DNA from: Mycolicibacterium tusciae JS617
GTDB lineage: Bacteria; Actinomycetota; Actinomycetes; Mycobacteriales; Mycobacteriaceae
Direction of reading: 5' to 3'
DNA: 64,000 nt
Assembly: GCF_000243415.2 (NCBI RefSeq)
Contig: NZ_KI912270.1
Span: forward strand, 3,410,001-3,474,000
The translations under genes and the position numbers were made by a program. The first letter of the stretch is position 1. Each line of letters starts with the position of its first letter. Under the pieces are notes generated by a model, which saw only the letters and a list, made by a program, of their open reading frames with translations, was not told the DNA's origin and made no database searches. Below are positions 1-8,586 of the stretch, piece by piece.

Positions 1-36
1 TTGGCCGAGGAAATTACGGTCGCCGCGGCGGGTTGG

Positions 37-58
37 CTGGGGTAGCGGTGTACCCCAG
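37..58. terminator. 8-bp perfect stem-loop at left edge
   Basis: CTGGGGTA (37-44) and TACCCCAG (51-58) are perfect inverted repeats around a 6-base loop. No T-run follows. It may be the terminator of a gene to the left of the window, or an operator for the cluster that starts at 223; the sequence alone does not decide. Confidence 0.4.
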
Positions 59-128
59 TTTCGCGGTACGGGGATGCCCTAGTGGGGTGTCAGCCGACGT
101 GCATGGCGCCTCGCGGCGAATGCAAAGT

Positions 129-144
129 TGAGGCAAGTGCCTCA
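129..144. promoter_or_regulatory. Palindromic operator candidate upstream of the OsmC/flavoenzyme cluster
   Basis: TGAGGCA-AG-TGCCTCA is a perfect 7+7 inverted repeat with a 2-base centre, 78 bases before the chosen start of the first gene of a five-gene cluster. Size and symmetry fit a dimeric repressor such as MarR or TetR. No regulator gene adjoins it inside the window, so its cognate protein is unknown. Bases 1-222 otherwise hold no gene I can support. Confidence 0.4.
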
Positions 145-222
145 TGCGCGGACCGAGGGTTCGATCGAGCATTGGGACATGGTCTCCCGATGGAGCCAAT
201 CACCAGAGAATGGAGAAGTTTC

Positions 223-783
223 ATGGCCATGACCCACACCCCGGCCGACAACGGCGTCAACGTCGAAGCTCTACTGGGTGTCCGAGCTGCCCTGGCAGAG
301 ACACCTGAGATTGCCGAGTTCCATTGGAGCGCAGCAGTTTCCTGGGTCGCCGGCACCCACAGCCGAGCCAGCGTCGACACCTTCTACGGGTTCGGCGAGC
401 CGCAGCAGCACAAGACGACCTTCACCTATGACGCCGACCATCCCCTTGCGTTCGCCGCACAGGACAACGGCATCACACCGGTCGAGTACGTGTTGGTGGC
501 CTTGGGCAGCTGCCTTACCGCAGGCATCGCCTCGATCGCCCAGCAGCGCGACATTGCGCTGCGTTCCGTGGAGGCGCTCGTTGAGGCAGACCACGATCTG
601 CACGGAATCCTGGGCGCTGACCCCGGGATCCGCAATGGCTTCTCCGGCGTCCGGGTGAGCTACCGCATCGACGCTGACGCCACCACTGAGCAGGTCAAGG
701 CGCTGGTCGCGCAATCGCAGAAGCGCTCGGCGGTCTACGACATACTCGTCAACCCGACCGCCGTGACCGTCGACGTCGCCTGA
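223..783 (+). CDS. OsmC family protein
   Basis: A 186-residue protein of the OsmC/Ohr fold. The central helix motif LGSCLTAGIAS carries the family's first cysteine (Cys97). The position where peroxidase members have their second cysteine reads KRSAVYDIL, with Ser169, so a two-cysteine peroxidase mechanism looks unlikely; a binding role or a YhfA-like role is possible. I chose the ATG at 223 because GGAGAAG lies just upstream; an in-frame start at 82 would run through the palindrome at 129-144. It is the first gene of a tight plus-strand cluster with two flavoprotein oxygenases, an MFS transporter and a MaoC protein. Confidence 0.85.
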   Translation: MAMTHTPADNGVNVEALLGVRAALAETPEIAEFHWSAAVSWVAGTHSRASVDTFYGFGEPQQHKTTFTYDADHPLAFAAQDNGITPVEYVLVALGSCLTAGIASIAQQRDIALRSVEALVEADHDLHGILGADPGIRNGFSGVRVSYRIDADATTEQVKALVAQSQKRSAVYDILVNPTAVTVDVA

Positions 784-808
784 TCAGCACAGTCGTAGGG
801 AGCCCACC

Positions 809-2041
809 ATGCTGAGGACAACCACCGTCGTGGTGGGCGCCGGACACTGCGGACTGGCCATGAGCCACTGCCTCGCCGGCCGGTCTGTCGACCACGTCGT
901 CTTGGAACGCGGTGAAACCGCCGAATCTTGGCGCACACAGCGGTGGGACTCCCTGCGACTGCTGACCCCGAATTGGATGACGAGGCTGCCGGGTCATACC
1001 TATCGCGGCGATGACCCCGACGGTTACCTCGCCGCACCCGAGGTCGTCCGGCTGATCGCCGACTACGCGAAGCGCATCGCGGCGCCGGTGCGGGCCAACA
1101 CCACCGTGACAACGGTGCGGCGCATGGACGGCGGCTATGTGGTCCAGACCGACCAAGACACCTGGCATGCGCGCTCGGTCGTCGTCGCGTCGGGTGCTGC
1201 CACCATCGCCAACGTGCCTGCGATGCAGGCCGCCGTCCCGCCGGGGATCACGATGGTCACCCCGGCGGACTACCGCAATCCGGACCAGCTACCCGAGGGC
1301 GGAGTTCTGGTCGTCGGGGCGTCAGCAAGCGGGATCCAGATCGCCGCGGAAGTGCACCGCTCCGGCCGACCGGTCACCCTCGCCGTCGGTGAGCACGTCC
1401 GAATGCCGCGCACCTACCGCGGCATGGACATTTTGTGGTGGATGGACGCGGTTGGTCTGCTCACCGAACGTTACGACCAAATCCCCGAGCTTGTTCGGGC
1501 TCGTAACCTGCCGTCGATGCAGTTGGTCGGTTCAGCCGAGCGGGCCACCGTCGACCTGAACTCGATGAGTCGGCTCGGGGTACAGCTGGTGGGACGGTTG
1601 GCCGGCATTCGCGATGGCGTCGCGCAGTTCTCCGGTTCGTTGCCCAACATGTTGGCCATGGCCGACCTGAAGCTCCAACGGCTGCTCGACACCATCGACG
1701 CACGGGCGATCGAGGCGGGCGTGCAGGGCAGCGGTGCACCGCGACGGTTCGAACCCACGACACTCCCCGATTACGTGCCGCTGGCCGTCGACCTTCGCTC
1801 CGGCGCAATCCGAACGATTCTGTGGGCAAACGGGTTTCGGCCAGACCTGGGCTGGCTCGACGTCCCGGTCTTCGATCGGCGCGGCCGTATCCGCCACGAC
1901 GGCGGCGTCACTGCCAGTCCCGGCCTGTATCTGATGGGTATGCCGATTCTGCGCCGCCGCAACTCGACCCTGATCGACGGCGCGGCAGCCGACGCCTCCG
2001 ACCTGAGCGATCATCTCGTCGGATACCTCGACGCGAACTGA
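809..2041 (+). CDS. FAD/NAD(P)-binding flavoprotein monooxygenase-like oxidoreductase
   Basis: A 410-residue two-dinucleotide-domain flavoprotein. The FAD motif GAGHCG is at residues 10-15, and a second Rossmann motif, GASASG, sits near residue 165 for NAD(P)H. This layout is that of CzcO-like/class B flavin monooxygenases, which oxygenate carbonyl, nitrogen or sulfur centres; the substrate is not readable. GGGAG precedes the ATG. It begins 25 bases after the OsmC gene and ends 9 bases before another FAD oxygenase, so co-transcription is likely. Confidence 0.85.
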   Translation: MLRTTTVVVGAGHCGLAMSHCLAGRSVDHVVLERGETAESWRTQRWDSLRLLTPNWMTRLPGHTYRGDDPDGYLAAPEVVRLIADYAKRIAAPVRANTTVTTVRRMDGGYVVQTDQDTWHARSVVVASGAATIANVPAMQAAVPPGITMVTPADYRNPDQLPEGGVLVVGASASGIQIAAEVHRSGRPVTLAVGEHVRMPRTYRGMDILWWMDAVGLLTERYDQIPELVRARNLPSMQLVGSAERATVDLNSMSRLGVQLVGRLAGIRDGVAQFSGSLPNMLAMADLKLQRLLDTIDARAIEAGVQGSGAPRRFEPTTLPDYVPLAVDLRSGAIRTILWANGFRPDLGWLDVPVFDRRGRIRHDGGVTASPGLYLMGMPILRRRNSTLIDGAAADASDLSDHLVGYLDAN

Positions 2042-2050
2042 GGAGCGGCC

Positions 2051-3217
2051 ATGAACTCGGAATACGACGTGATCGTCGTCGGCGGTCGGTGCGCCGGCGC
2101 GGCGACCGCGATGCTGCTGGCACGCGGCGGCATGCGTGTTCTCGTCGTCGAGGCCTCCCGTCCGGGCACCGACACACTGTCAACCCTTGCACTCATGCGA
2201 GGCGGCGTCCTGCAGCTGCATCGCTGGGGGCTGCTGGATGCGGTCATCGAATCGGGCGCTCCCGCAATAACTTCGACCGAGTTCGCCTACGGCGATGAGA
2301 TCGAGACGGTCGACATTCGCCCGAGCGACGGCATCGCCGCCCTGCGGGCTCCGCGCCGAACCGCCCTCGACGCACTGCTTCTCGACGCGGCCCGCACTGC
2401 CGGCGCTGAAATCCGGGTGCCGGCGCGGGTGACACGCGTGCTGACCGACGGCGGCAGCGTGCGCGGGATCGAGGGAGTCGACCGAGGGAGCCGGACTGCG
2501 TTCCGCGCCACCGCGCGGCTGATCATCGGCGCCGACGGGCGGAACTCGACCATAGCAGCGGCGGTCGATGCACCGATTCGGCTCCGCGGCACGGCATCCG
2601 GCGCAGTCGTCTACGGCCACTTTTCCGGGCTCCCACGCGATCGTTACCACTGGGCGTACCGACCGGGCGTCGCCGCGGGGGTGGTGCCGACCAACGACGG
2701 ACTGGCGTGCGTGTGGGCGGGCACGTCAACTGCCCGATTCACCCAGCGGCGCCGCGCTGGTCTCGAAGCCACCTACCGGTCCCTGCTGGCCGAGGCCGCC
2801 CCAGAGCTGGCTCAGTCGCTCAGTTCCGCCTCGCCCGACGGGACGTTGCGTGCCTTCCCCGGCCAGCCGGGCTGGATCCGTGCCTCCGCGGGCGACGGCT
2901 GGGCGTTGGTCGGCGACGCCGGCTACTTCAAGGACCCCATCACCGCACATGGGATGACCGACGCGTTGCGCGACGCGGAATTGATCGCCCGCGCCATCCT
3001 CGAAGCGGGCCTCGGCGGCCGGGCCCAGCGCGACGCCCTGCACGACTACGAACTCACGCGTGACCGCCTGTCCGGACCGCTATTCGACATCACCGAGCGC
3101 ATCACACGCTACGACTGGAATCTGGTCGAGTTGCGCGGGCTCCTTCGACAGCTGAGTCAGACCATGCGACCCGAAGTCGAGGCGCTTCTCGCATTCGACC
3201 AAATACCGGCCGCCTGA
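2051..3217 (+). CDS. FAD-dependent monooxygenase (group A / geranylgeranyl reductase-like)
   Basis: A 388-residue single-Rossmann flavoprotein. It has an N-terminal FAD motif (VVGGRCAGAA), a central DG motif (IIGADGRNS) and the C-terminal GD motif (LVGDAGYFKDP) that binds the FAD ribityl chain. These three mark aromatic-hydroxylase or halogenase-like group A enzymes. GAGGAGC lies just before the ATG. Its position directly after another flavin monooxygenase suggests successive oxidations of one substrate, which is inference. Confidence 0.85.
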   Translation: MNSEYDVIVVGGRCAGAATAMLLARGGMRVLVVEASRPGTDTLSTLALMRGGVLQLHRWGLLDAVIESGAPAITSTEFAYGDEIETVDIRPSDGIAALRAPRRTALDALLLDAARTAGAEIRVPARVTRVLTDGGSVRGIEGVDRGSRTAFRATARLIIGADGRNSTIAAAVDAPIRLRGTASGAVVYGHFSGLPRDRYHWAYRPGVAAGVVPTNDGLACVWAGTSTARFTQRRRAGLEATYRSLLAEAAPELAQSLSSASPDGTLRAFPGQPGWIRASAGDGWALVGDAGYFKDPITAHGMTDALRDAELIARAILEAGLGGRAQRDALHDYELTRDRLSGPLFDITERITRYDWNLVELRGLLRQLSQTMRPEVEALLAFDQIPAA

Positions 3218-3230
3218 ATGAAATTCGACA

Positions 3231-4511
3231 ATGACTCGCTCGCAGACCAACCGGCAACGCGCGCTCATCGCGCTTGTGGAGGTGTTGGGCTTGAGTGTCT
3301 GGTTCTCGGCAACCGCGGTCGTGCCCAGTCTGCGTTTGGAGTGGGGTATCGGATCAGCGGCCGCGTTGTGGTTGACCGCCGCGGTGCAGATCGGTTTCGC
3401 CGTAGGCGCGGTCGCCTCGGCAGTGTTGAACCTCGTCGACCGCACGCTGCCGCACTATCTGCTCGCTGCAAGTGCTCTGTGCGCGGCTACGTGCACTGCG
3501 GCGTTGGCTGCATTCGCTACCGGTCCCGGTACGGCGATCCCACTGAGGTTCTTCACGGGGATGTTCCTGGCAGGCGTCTATCCGGTGGGGATGAAGCTCA
3601 TGGCGTCCTGGTCGGAATCTGCCGACCGGGGCCGATCATTCGGAATACTGCTCGGGGCACTCACTCTCGGCTCCGCCCTACCCCATCTCATCAGTGGTCT
3701 CGGGCCGATGCCCTGGAGAACGATGATGCTGATCGCGGCGGCGGTGACCGCGGCCGGCTCCATTGTCGCTCTCACCATGGTCCGGCCGGGTCCCTGCGTG
3801 CACACCGGCGCGATCACGCCGAATCCGCGATATGCGATCGCGCTCTTCGCGCAACGCGGACCGAGGCTGGCAAGCCTCGGCTATTTCGGGCACATGTGGG
3901 AGCTCTATGCCCTGTGGACCTGGCTGGCGATGTTCGTCCTCACCGGACGAGGTGTCCGCGGCGACGAGGCGTCGTCGACGGGATTGATCGCGTTCGTCGC
4001 GATCGGAATCGCCGGGACGACCGGATGTCTGCTTGGTGGGTGGGCATCAGACCGCTTCGGGCGCCCCGAAACAGCGGTGGCGGCGCTCGTCATCAGCGGC
4101 GCATGCTGCGTCGCATCTCCGATGTTCTTCACCGCCCCGACGGTCGTCCTCGTCGCCTTTCTGTTGGTCTGGGGTGCCGCCGTCATCGCCGATTCGGGCA
4201 CCTTCTCGACCTCGCTCACCGAGACCACCAACCCACAATTCGTCGGCACCGCGCTGACGACCCAGACCGCCGTCGGTTTCCTGCTGACCGTCGTCCCGAT
4301 CCAACTCGTCCCCTTCGCCGCCGATCTCATCGGTTGGCAGTACGCATTCCTGCTACTCGCACCAGGTCCCCTGCTCGGTGCCGTGGCGATGTCCGCCCTA
4401 CGTGCCCCCGCCCACCATCCACACCCCATGGAGGAACGCAATGACAATGAACGCAACACGCACAACGCCCTTCGTCGGTCAGATCGCGGAGCGCTCACGC
4501 ACCGTCGGTGA
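3231..4511 (+). CDS. MFS transporter
   Basis: A 426-residue hydrophobic protein with about 12 membrane segments; the loop DRGRSFGILLGAL and the later GGWASDRFGRPETA resemble the conserved MFS inter-helix loops. It probably imports or exports the compound handled by the flanking flavoenzymes. Its last roughly 23 codons are hydrophilic and run 71 bases into the start of the MaoC gene, an unusually long overlap, suggesting the C-terminus was extended by loss of an earlier stop. Confidence 0.85.
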   Translation: MTRSQTNRQRALIALVEVLGLSVWFSATAVVPSLRLEWGIGSAAALWLTAAVQIGFAVGAVASAVLNLVDRTLPHYLLAASALCAATCTAALAAFATGPGTAIPLRFFTGMFLAGVYPVGMKLMASWSESADRGRSFGILLGALTLGSALPHLISGLGPMPWRTMMLIAAAVTAAGSIVALTMVRPGPCVHTGAITPNPRYAIALFAQRGPRLASLGYFGHMWELYALWTWLAMFVLTGRGVRGDEASSTGLIAFVAIGIAGTTGCLLGGWASDRFGRPETAVAALVISGACCVASPMFFTAPTVVLVAFLLVWGAAVIADSGTFSTSLTETTNPQFVGTALTTQTAVGFLLTVVPIQLVPFAADLIGWQYAFLLLAPGPLLGAVAMSALRAPAHHPHPMEERNDNERNTHNALRRSDRGALTHRR

Positions 4512-4893
4512 CAACGACATAGCGCTGTTCACCGAGATCAGCGGCGACCGCAACCCCTTGCACTACGACGAAGCCGCTGCCAAGTCGTCCCGTTTCGGTG
4601 AGATCGTCGTGCAGGGCGGAATCACCAGCGCGATTCTCAATGCTGTCGTCGCCGAAGAATTGCCTGGACCGGGCACGGTGTTCCTCAACGTCAACTGGGC
4701 GTTCATCGCCCCCGTACGGCCAGGGGACACGATCACCGGCCGGGTCGAGGTCACCTCGGCGCGCACCGACAAGCCGATCACCGAACTCAAGACGACCGTC
4801 ACCCGTGACGACGGAACGGTCGTCCTGGACGGTACAGCCGTTTGTTACACGATGGATCTCACCGAGAAATCACCGGGGTGCCACGCCAACTGA
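4441..4893 (+). CDS. MaoC-like (R)-hydratase / dehydratase
   Basis: A 150-residue single hot-dog domain. The hydratase motif GDRNPLHYD gives the catalytic pair Asp36 and His41. Family members hydrate enoyl-CoA esters. GGAGGAACGC directly before the ATG at 4441 is a near-perfect ribosome site and fixes the start inside the end of the transporter gene. As last gene of the five-gene cluster it suggests the pathway includes a CoA-ester step. The stop lies two bases before the stop of the convergent P450 gene. Confidence 0.85.
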   Translation: MTMNATRTTPFVGQIAERSRTVGDNDIALFTEISGDRNPLHYDEAAAKSSRFGEIVVQGGITSAILNAVVAEELPGPGTVFLNVNWAFIAPVRPGDTITGRVEVTSARTDKPITELKTTVTRDDGTVVLDGTAVCYTMDLTEKSPGCHAN

Positions 4894-4895
4894 AC

Positions 4896-6254
4896 TCAGT
4901 GCCGCGTCTCGACGCGGGCGCGGATGGGTCCCTTGGCGACCGTGGTGAACGGCACCTCGCAGTCGAAATTGTCGTCTATCGAGCGGACTTTCATGGCCCG
5001 GACGATGGTGGCCAGTGCCAGCGTGGTTTCCAGCCGCGCGAAGTGTTCGCCGATGCACGGCCGTCCGCCGCCCAGGAACGGGAGAAACTGCCAGCGGTCG
5101 CGCGCCTTGACGTTCTCCGGACTGAACCGGTCGGGGTCGAAGTCCATGGGATTGGGCCACAGCGTCGGATCGTGGTGCAGCGCATAGATTCCCACGGCCA
5201 CGAGGCTGCCCGCCTCGACGCGGTATCCGTTCACCGCGATATCGCGTGTCGCCAGCCGCGCGACGCCCGCCGCGGGCGGGCACAGCCGAAGCGCTTCGTG
5301 CAGCACCTGCACGGTGTAGCCGAGGGCGGGGACGTCGTCGGGCATCAGTTCCCGATCGCCGATGGCTGCCGCCTCAGCGGCCACCCGATCCTGGATGTCG
5401 GGATGGTGGCCAAGGACCCACAGTGAGTAGGTCAGCGCCGTCGCGGTGGTGTCGTGGCCGGCGAGCATGAAGATCAGCAGATCGTTGGAGATGTCGTCGT
5501 CTGAGATCGGCTGGCCGGTTTCGGGGTCGCCGGCCGCGAGCAGGGCCTGCACCAGCGGCGCGTCTCGGGTGGGGTCGGCTCGGCAGGCCCGCACCATCTC
5601 GTCGGTGATCGTGCGCATCGCCGTGACGGCGGCGCGAGCGCGGCGGCGCGCCAGTGTCGGCATCCACCGCGGAGCACGCACGGGCCGCAACGCGCGGTCG
5701 GCGGTATAGGAGGACGCCACATGCATGCAGTTGGCGATCGTGTCGGCGCGCTCGTTGAGGTCGACCCCCAGCACCGAACGGCCCAACGACTGCATGGCGA
5801 TTCGACGGCACTCCACGTCAAGGTCGACATCGCCACCTGCCGGCCAACGGTCGACGAAATGCTGTGCCGCCCGCGACATGTGCCCGCCGAAGTTGCGGAC
5901 GTTGTGCTTGGTGAACACCGGTTGCAGGGCCCTCTTGCGCGGGCGCCACTGCTCGTTGGGCAGGACGAACAGACTGTCGCCTGCCATGTTCCGTACTTCG
6001 TCATGGATGACACACCGGTCTGACGACGCGTCGCTACGCCCCAGGACATCACGCATCGCTTCGGGTGACATCACCGCCACGATCGGTGGCATCAGGCGCT
6101 TGGGCCCGAATTGGATGCGCGTGATTGGCCCACCGGCGTCACGGATGGCTTCCTGTCCGGTGTCGAGCCTGCGTACCAGCTTGACCAATTGCCGGATCGG
6201 CAGTGGATTCTTCGGCACCAACGGCAAGCCGCTGACATCGACGGTTGAGGTCAT
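4896..6254 (-). CDS. Cytochrome P450
   Basis: A 452-residue P450. The I-helix oxygen-activation motif is AGHDTT, the K-helix ExxR is EALR, and the haem loop FLGGGRPCIGEHFA gives the proximal ligand Cys400. AGHDTT/GGGRPCIG resembles the mycobacterial CYP132/136/138-like class, but I do not assign a number. The start overlaps the stop of the split-barrel protein by 4 bases (ATGA), so the two are translationally coupled. No ferredoxin lies beside it. Confidence 0.92.
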   Translation of the reverse strand: MTSTVDVSGLPLVPKNPLPIRQLVKLVRRLDTGQEAIRDAGGPITRIQFGPKRLMPPIVAVMSPEAMRDVLGRSDASSDRCVIHDEVRNMAGDSLFVLPNEQWRPRKRALQPVFTKHNVRNFGGHMSRAAQHFVDRWPAGGDVDLDVECRRIAMQSLGRSVLGVDLNERADTIANCMHVASSYTADRALRPVRAPRWMPTLARRRARAAVTAMRTITDEMVRACRADPTRDAPLVQALLAAGDPETGQPISDDDISNDLLIFMLAGHDTTATALTYSLWVLGHHPDIQDRVAAEAAAIGDRELMPDDVPALGYTVQVLHEALRLCPPAAGVARLATRDIAVNGYRVEAGSLVAVGIYALHHDPTLWPNPMDFDPDRFSPENVKARDRWQFLPFLGGGRPCIGEHFARLETTLALATIVRAMKVRSIDDNFDCEVPFTTVAKGPIRARVETRH

Positions 6255-6736
6255 TCCGCACTCCAGGTGAGCGGAGCGCCTTCGCCTTTCGTCATGACGG
6301 TCCCGGCCATGACCCGCAGCCGGTAGGGGGTGAGCCGCAATGCGGCGAAATCGTCGGACGTCGGCCCGTCGATCCAGTGCGGAATTATTCGGGGGTCATA
6401 GCCCACCGGCGCGGGACCGTTGGCGAACTTGTCCCAGACCGCACCGCGGGTCTCGTCGTCGAGGTACCACTCGACAAGGCATTCGGCGCTGCATGTGTCA
6501 TGGGTCGGAGCCCAGTAATTCAGCGACATCTGCGGGTGAACCGCGAGGTGGGCCTTCTTCACCGGGCTGGGGATCGTCGCGATCCAACCGAACAAATCGG
6601 TGCCGTCCCACTCCCAGATCGGATGCAGAACCCGGCTGCGAGGATGGCCGTTGGCGTCGACGGTGGCGGCCGATGCCCACACGATCGAATGCGCCATCTC
6701 GATGAACGCAGGTGCGATCTGCTCGAGAGAGGTCAC
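6251..6736 (-). CDS. Pyridoxamine 5'-phosphate oxidase-like split-barrel flavoprotein
   Basis: A 161-residue protein with the split-barrel pattern of PNPOx/F420-dependent reductases: an N-terminal ATVDANGHPRSRVLHPIW strand pair that binds flavin or F420, then a WEWDGTDLFGWIA strand. The family uses FMN, haem or F420, and the cofactor here cannot be settled. It is the upstream partner of the P450 gene (ATGA overlap), so it may act on the same substrate or supply reducing equivalents; that is inference. Confidence 0.8.
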   Translation of the reverse strand: MTSLEQIAPAFIEMAHSIVWASAATVDANGHPRSRVLHPIWEWDGTDLFGWIATIPSPVKKAHLAVHPQMSLNYWAPTHDTCSAECLVEWYLDDETRGAVWDKFANGPAPVGYDPRIIPHWIDGPTSDDFAALRLTPYRLRVMAGTVMTKGEGAPLTWSAE

Positions 6737-6763
6737 GCCGGAACTCTACGCGGAGTTAGGTCT

Positions 6764-6808
6764 TGTCCTACTTTTCGCTGCGCTCGGGTCCTACTTCTCG
6801 CTGCGCTC
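6764..6808. repeat. 23-bp tandem duplication at a gene 3' end
   Basis: GTCCTACTTTTCGCTGCGCT (from 6764) is repeated at 6787 with one base changed (TTC for TTT). The second copy encodes the last residues and stop of the minus-strand gene ending at 6791; the first lies just beyond the stop. Confidence 0.8.
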
Positions 6809-7096
6809 GCCGCTGAACTTCGGATTGCCGTCGTCGTCGACCCAATCGTTGACCGCGGTGCCCGATACTGCCCCATCGGTGCCCGGCATCGAGATGGTCG
6901 GCCGGTCGTCGTCGTTGTCCTTGGCCATTTCCTTGGCCTTTTCCCTGTGCTCATCGGTGACGTCAGGCTTTGCGGTGGGCTCCGGCGGATCGGGCGCGTC
7001 GATGACCTGGTGGTGCTCGTCGGTTTTCGGTTCGATGTTGCGGCGCTCTTGGGTGCTCTGCAGTTCGTCGGCCCCCTGCTTTTCTTCAGTGCTCAT
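6791..7096 (-). CDS. Small acidic hydrophilic protein of unknown function
   Basis: A 101-residue protein, very rich in Asp, Glu, Lys and Pro, with no hydrophobic core, signal peptide or recognisable motif, so probably largely disordered. Starts ATG at 7096 (MSTEEKQ). It lies between the split-barrel gene and TetR on the same strand. Its 3' end is tandemly duplicated. I do not recognise it beyond a general likeness to small mycobacterial hypothetical proteins. Confidence 0.6.
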   Translation of the reverse strand: MSTEEKQGADELQSTQERRNIEPKTDEHHQVIDAPDPPEPTAKPDVTDEHREKAKEMAKDNDDDRPTISMPGTDGAVSGTAVNDWVDDDGNPKFSGERSEK

Positions 7097-7141
7097 GGGT
7101 TACCGACTGCCCGAAGGTGTGATTTATCAAACAGAGGCCGA

Positions 7142-7738
7142 CTAACCAGCTGGAACAGTGCGCAGTGCGAGGGGCAGGCTGGGCAGGAAATGGACGGTGG
7201 CGAATGCGCGGATGTCGTCGGCGCTCTCCAACGGTTGGGCACTGGGCAGCAGCAGCACCATCGCGGCGTAGCGAAGAATCGTGTCGGCGAATTCGTTGAC
7301 GGCCTGCTCACCGATGCGGTCGGCGAAGCCCGCCGGAAAGATGACCCGCAGCGCTTCGGCCATCCGGACGATCGCTGCGCCGTGATGCTGGCCGGCCAGC
7401 TCGAGGACCAGCGCAGGCTCGTCCCTGATCATCCGGTCCAGCACGCGGTGCCTGCGGAACTTCAGGATCGCCAGGGTGAACGCTTCGACATAGTAGTTCG
7501 ACTGCGGGCCAGCCTGTTTGAGCTCGTTGGCGATGTCGGCGAACAGTGTCACGTTCTCGCGTTCGATGACGGCGGCGATCAGCTCGTCCTTGTTGCGGAA
7601 CCGCCGGTAGATGGTCGTGCGGCTGATCTTCGCGCGCCGCGCCACGTCGTCGAGTGCGACGCGGCGGAATCCGTGTTGTTCGAACTCGACGATGGCGGCG
7701 TCGAGGATGGCTTCTACGGTGGGGTCAGGCCCTGGCAT
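7142..7738 (-). CDS. TetR family transcriptional regulator
   Basis: A 198-residue regulator. The N-terminal helix-turn-helix runs over residues 25-50 ([18 protein letters not shown]), typical of TetR; the rest is a helical ligand domain. Its start overlaps the end of the MpaB-like oxygenase gene by 14 bases, so it is co-transcribed with it. Autoregulation through the palindrome at 8587-8623, just before the oxygenase start, is the simplest reading. Confidence 0.9.
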   Translation of the reverse strand: MPGPDPTVEAILDAAIVEFEQHGFRRVALDDVARRAKISRTTIYRRFRNKDELIAAVIERENVTLFADIANELKQAGPQSNYYVEAFTLAILKFRRHRVLDRMIRDEPALVLELAGQHHGAAIVRMAEALRVIFPAGFADRIGEQAVNEFADTILRYAAMVLLLPSAQPLESADDIRAFATVHFLPSLPLALRTVPAG

Positions 7739-8582
7739 AGCCGGTTTGGGCGAACGTGTTGTAGCGCAGCCGCATTGGCAGATGATCCCACATCCAGTTC
7801 ACCGGCCGGGTCCGCCACAGCGCCGCGAAGCGCTGGTATCGACGCTCTTGGCGCTCGTTCCACGGCAGACCGAGCAGGTCCCTGGTCCGCGGCGGCATGC
7901 CACCGGTCGTCAGGAACGCGGCCGCGGGATTGAAGACGGGCGCAAGCACCCGCCATAACGCCTGCGGGACTCCCTTCGGGCACGGGAATCCCTTGGTGAC
8001 ATAGCCGACGCCGTACTTGGCGGTCGGATGCGCCACGACGATCTCGTCGATCATCCGATTCCAGTACCGCTCGAATTCGGCGTAGTCGGCGGGCATCGGC
8101 CGGTCGCTGACCCCGTACCGGCGATACCAGGTCTTGGACTCGAGGTAGATCTGTTCCTTCTCCTCGCGGGTCAGTCGCTTGACGAAGGTGTCGGCGAAGT
8201 AGAGCACCTGTTCGACGAAGGTCGCATGGGCCCAGAAGTAGGTGTCCGGATCGAGGGCGTGGTAGCGGGCCCCGTCCGGCATCTCGCCCTTGATGTTGGT
8301 GTGAAAGTCGCGGACCCGGATGCCCTCGTTGTCGTCGTCTGCCCCGTAAACGGTCATGAAGATCGGCGGCAGCGACCGCTTGACCCGCGCGGCGGTGTCG
8401 TCGAAGAACACCGAATGGTCCAGTACCCCCTGCCCGAGTTCGGCGAGCATGTTCTGCAGAACGGCGGGTCGCGGGCCGATCAGGTACATCCGGTTATCGC
8501 CGAAATACCGCCAGACCAGCGACTTCGGGCCCAACGGCAGGGCATCACGCGTCTGTTCGGCGTTCTCCGCCAAGTCGGTCAT
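7725..8582 (-). CDS. Oxygenase MpaB family protein (DUF2236)
   Basis: A 285-residue protein of the DUF2236/MpaB family, related to latex-clearing haem oxygenases. The segment [19 protein letters not shown] carries the family's conserved histidine region, preceded by an Arg-containing DFHTNIKG. I prefer the ATG at 8582 ([10 protein letters not shown]) to one 36 bases earlier, because the earlier start would put the palindrome inside the gene. It is co-transcribed with TetR and divergent from the WS/DGAT gene. Substrate unknown, probably hydrophobic. Confidence 0.82.
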   Translation of the reverse strand: MTDLAENAEQTRDALPLGPKSLVWRYFGDNRMYLIGPRPAVLQNMLAELGQGVLDHSVFFDDTAARVKRSLPPIFMTVYGADDDNEGIRVRDFHTNIKGEMPDGARYHALDPDTYFWAHATFVEQVLYFADTFVKRLTREEKEQIYLESKTWYRRYGVSDRPMPADYAEFERYWNRMIDEIVVAHPTAKYGVGYVTKGFPCPKGVPQALWRVLAPVFNPAAAFLTTGGMPPRTRDLLGLPWNERQERRYQRFAALWRTRPVNWMWDHLPMRLRYNTFAQTGYARA

Positions 8583-8586
8583 GTGC

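Noticed and set aside
14..199. Small minus-strand reading frame at the left edge
   Set aside because: Runs through two palindromes, has no ribosome site and no recognisable motif.
6245..7933. Open plus-strand frame of 562 codons opposite the split-barrel, acidic and TetR genes
   Set aside because: It is antisense to three recognisable genes, has no domain, and its composition is that of a GC-rich shadow frame.
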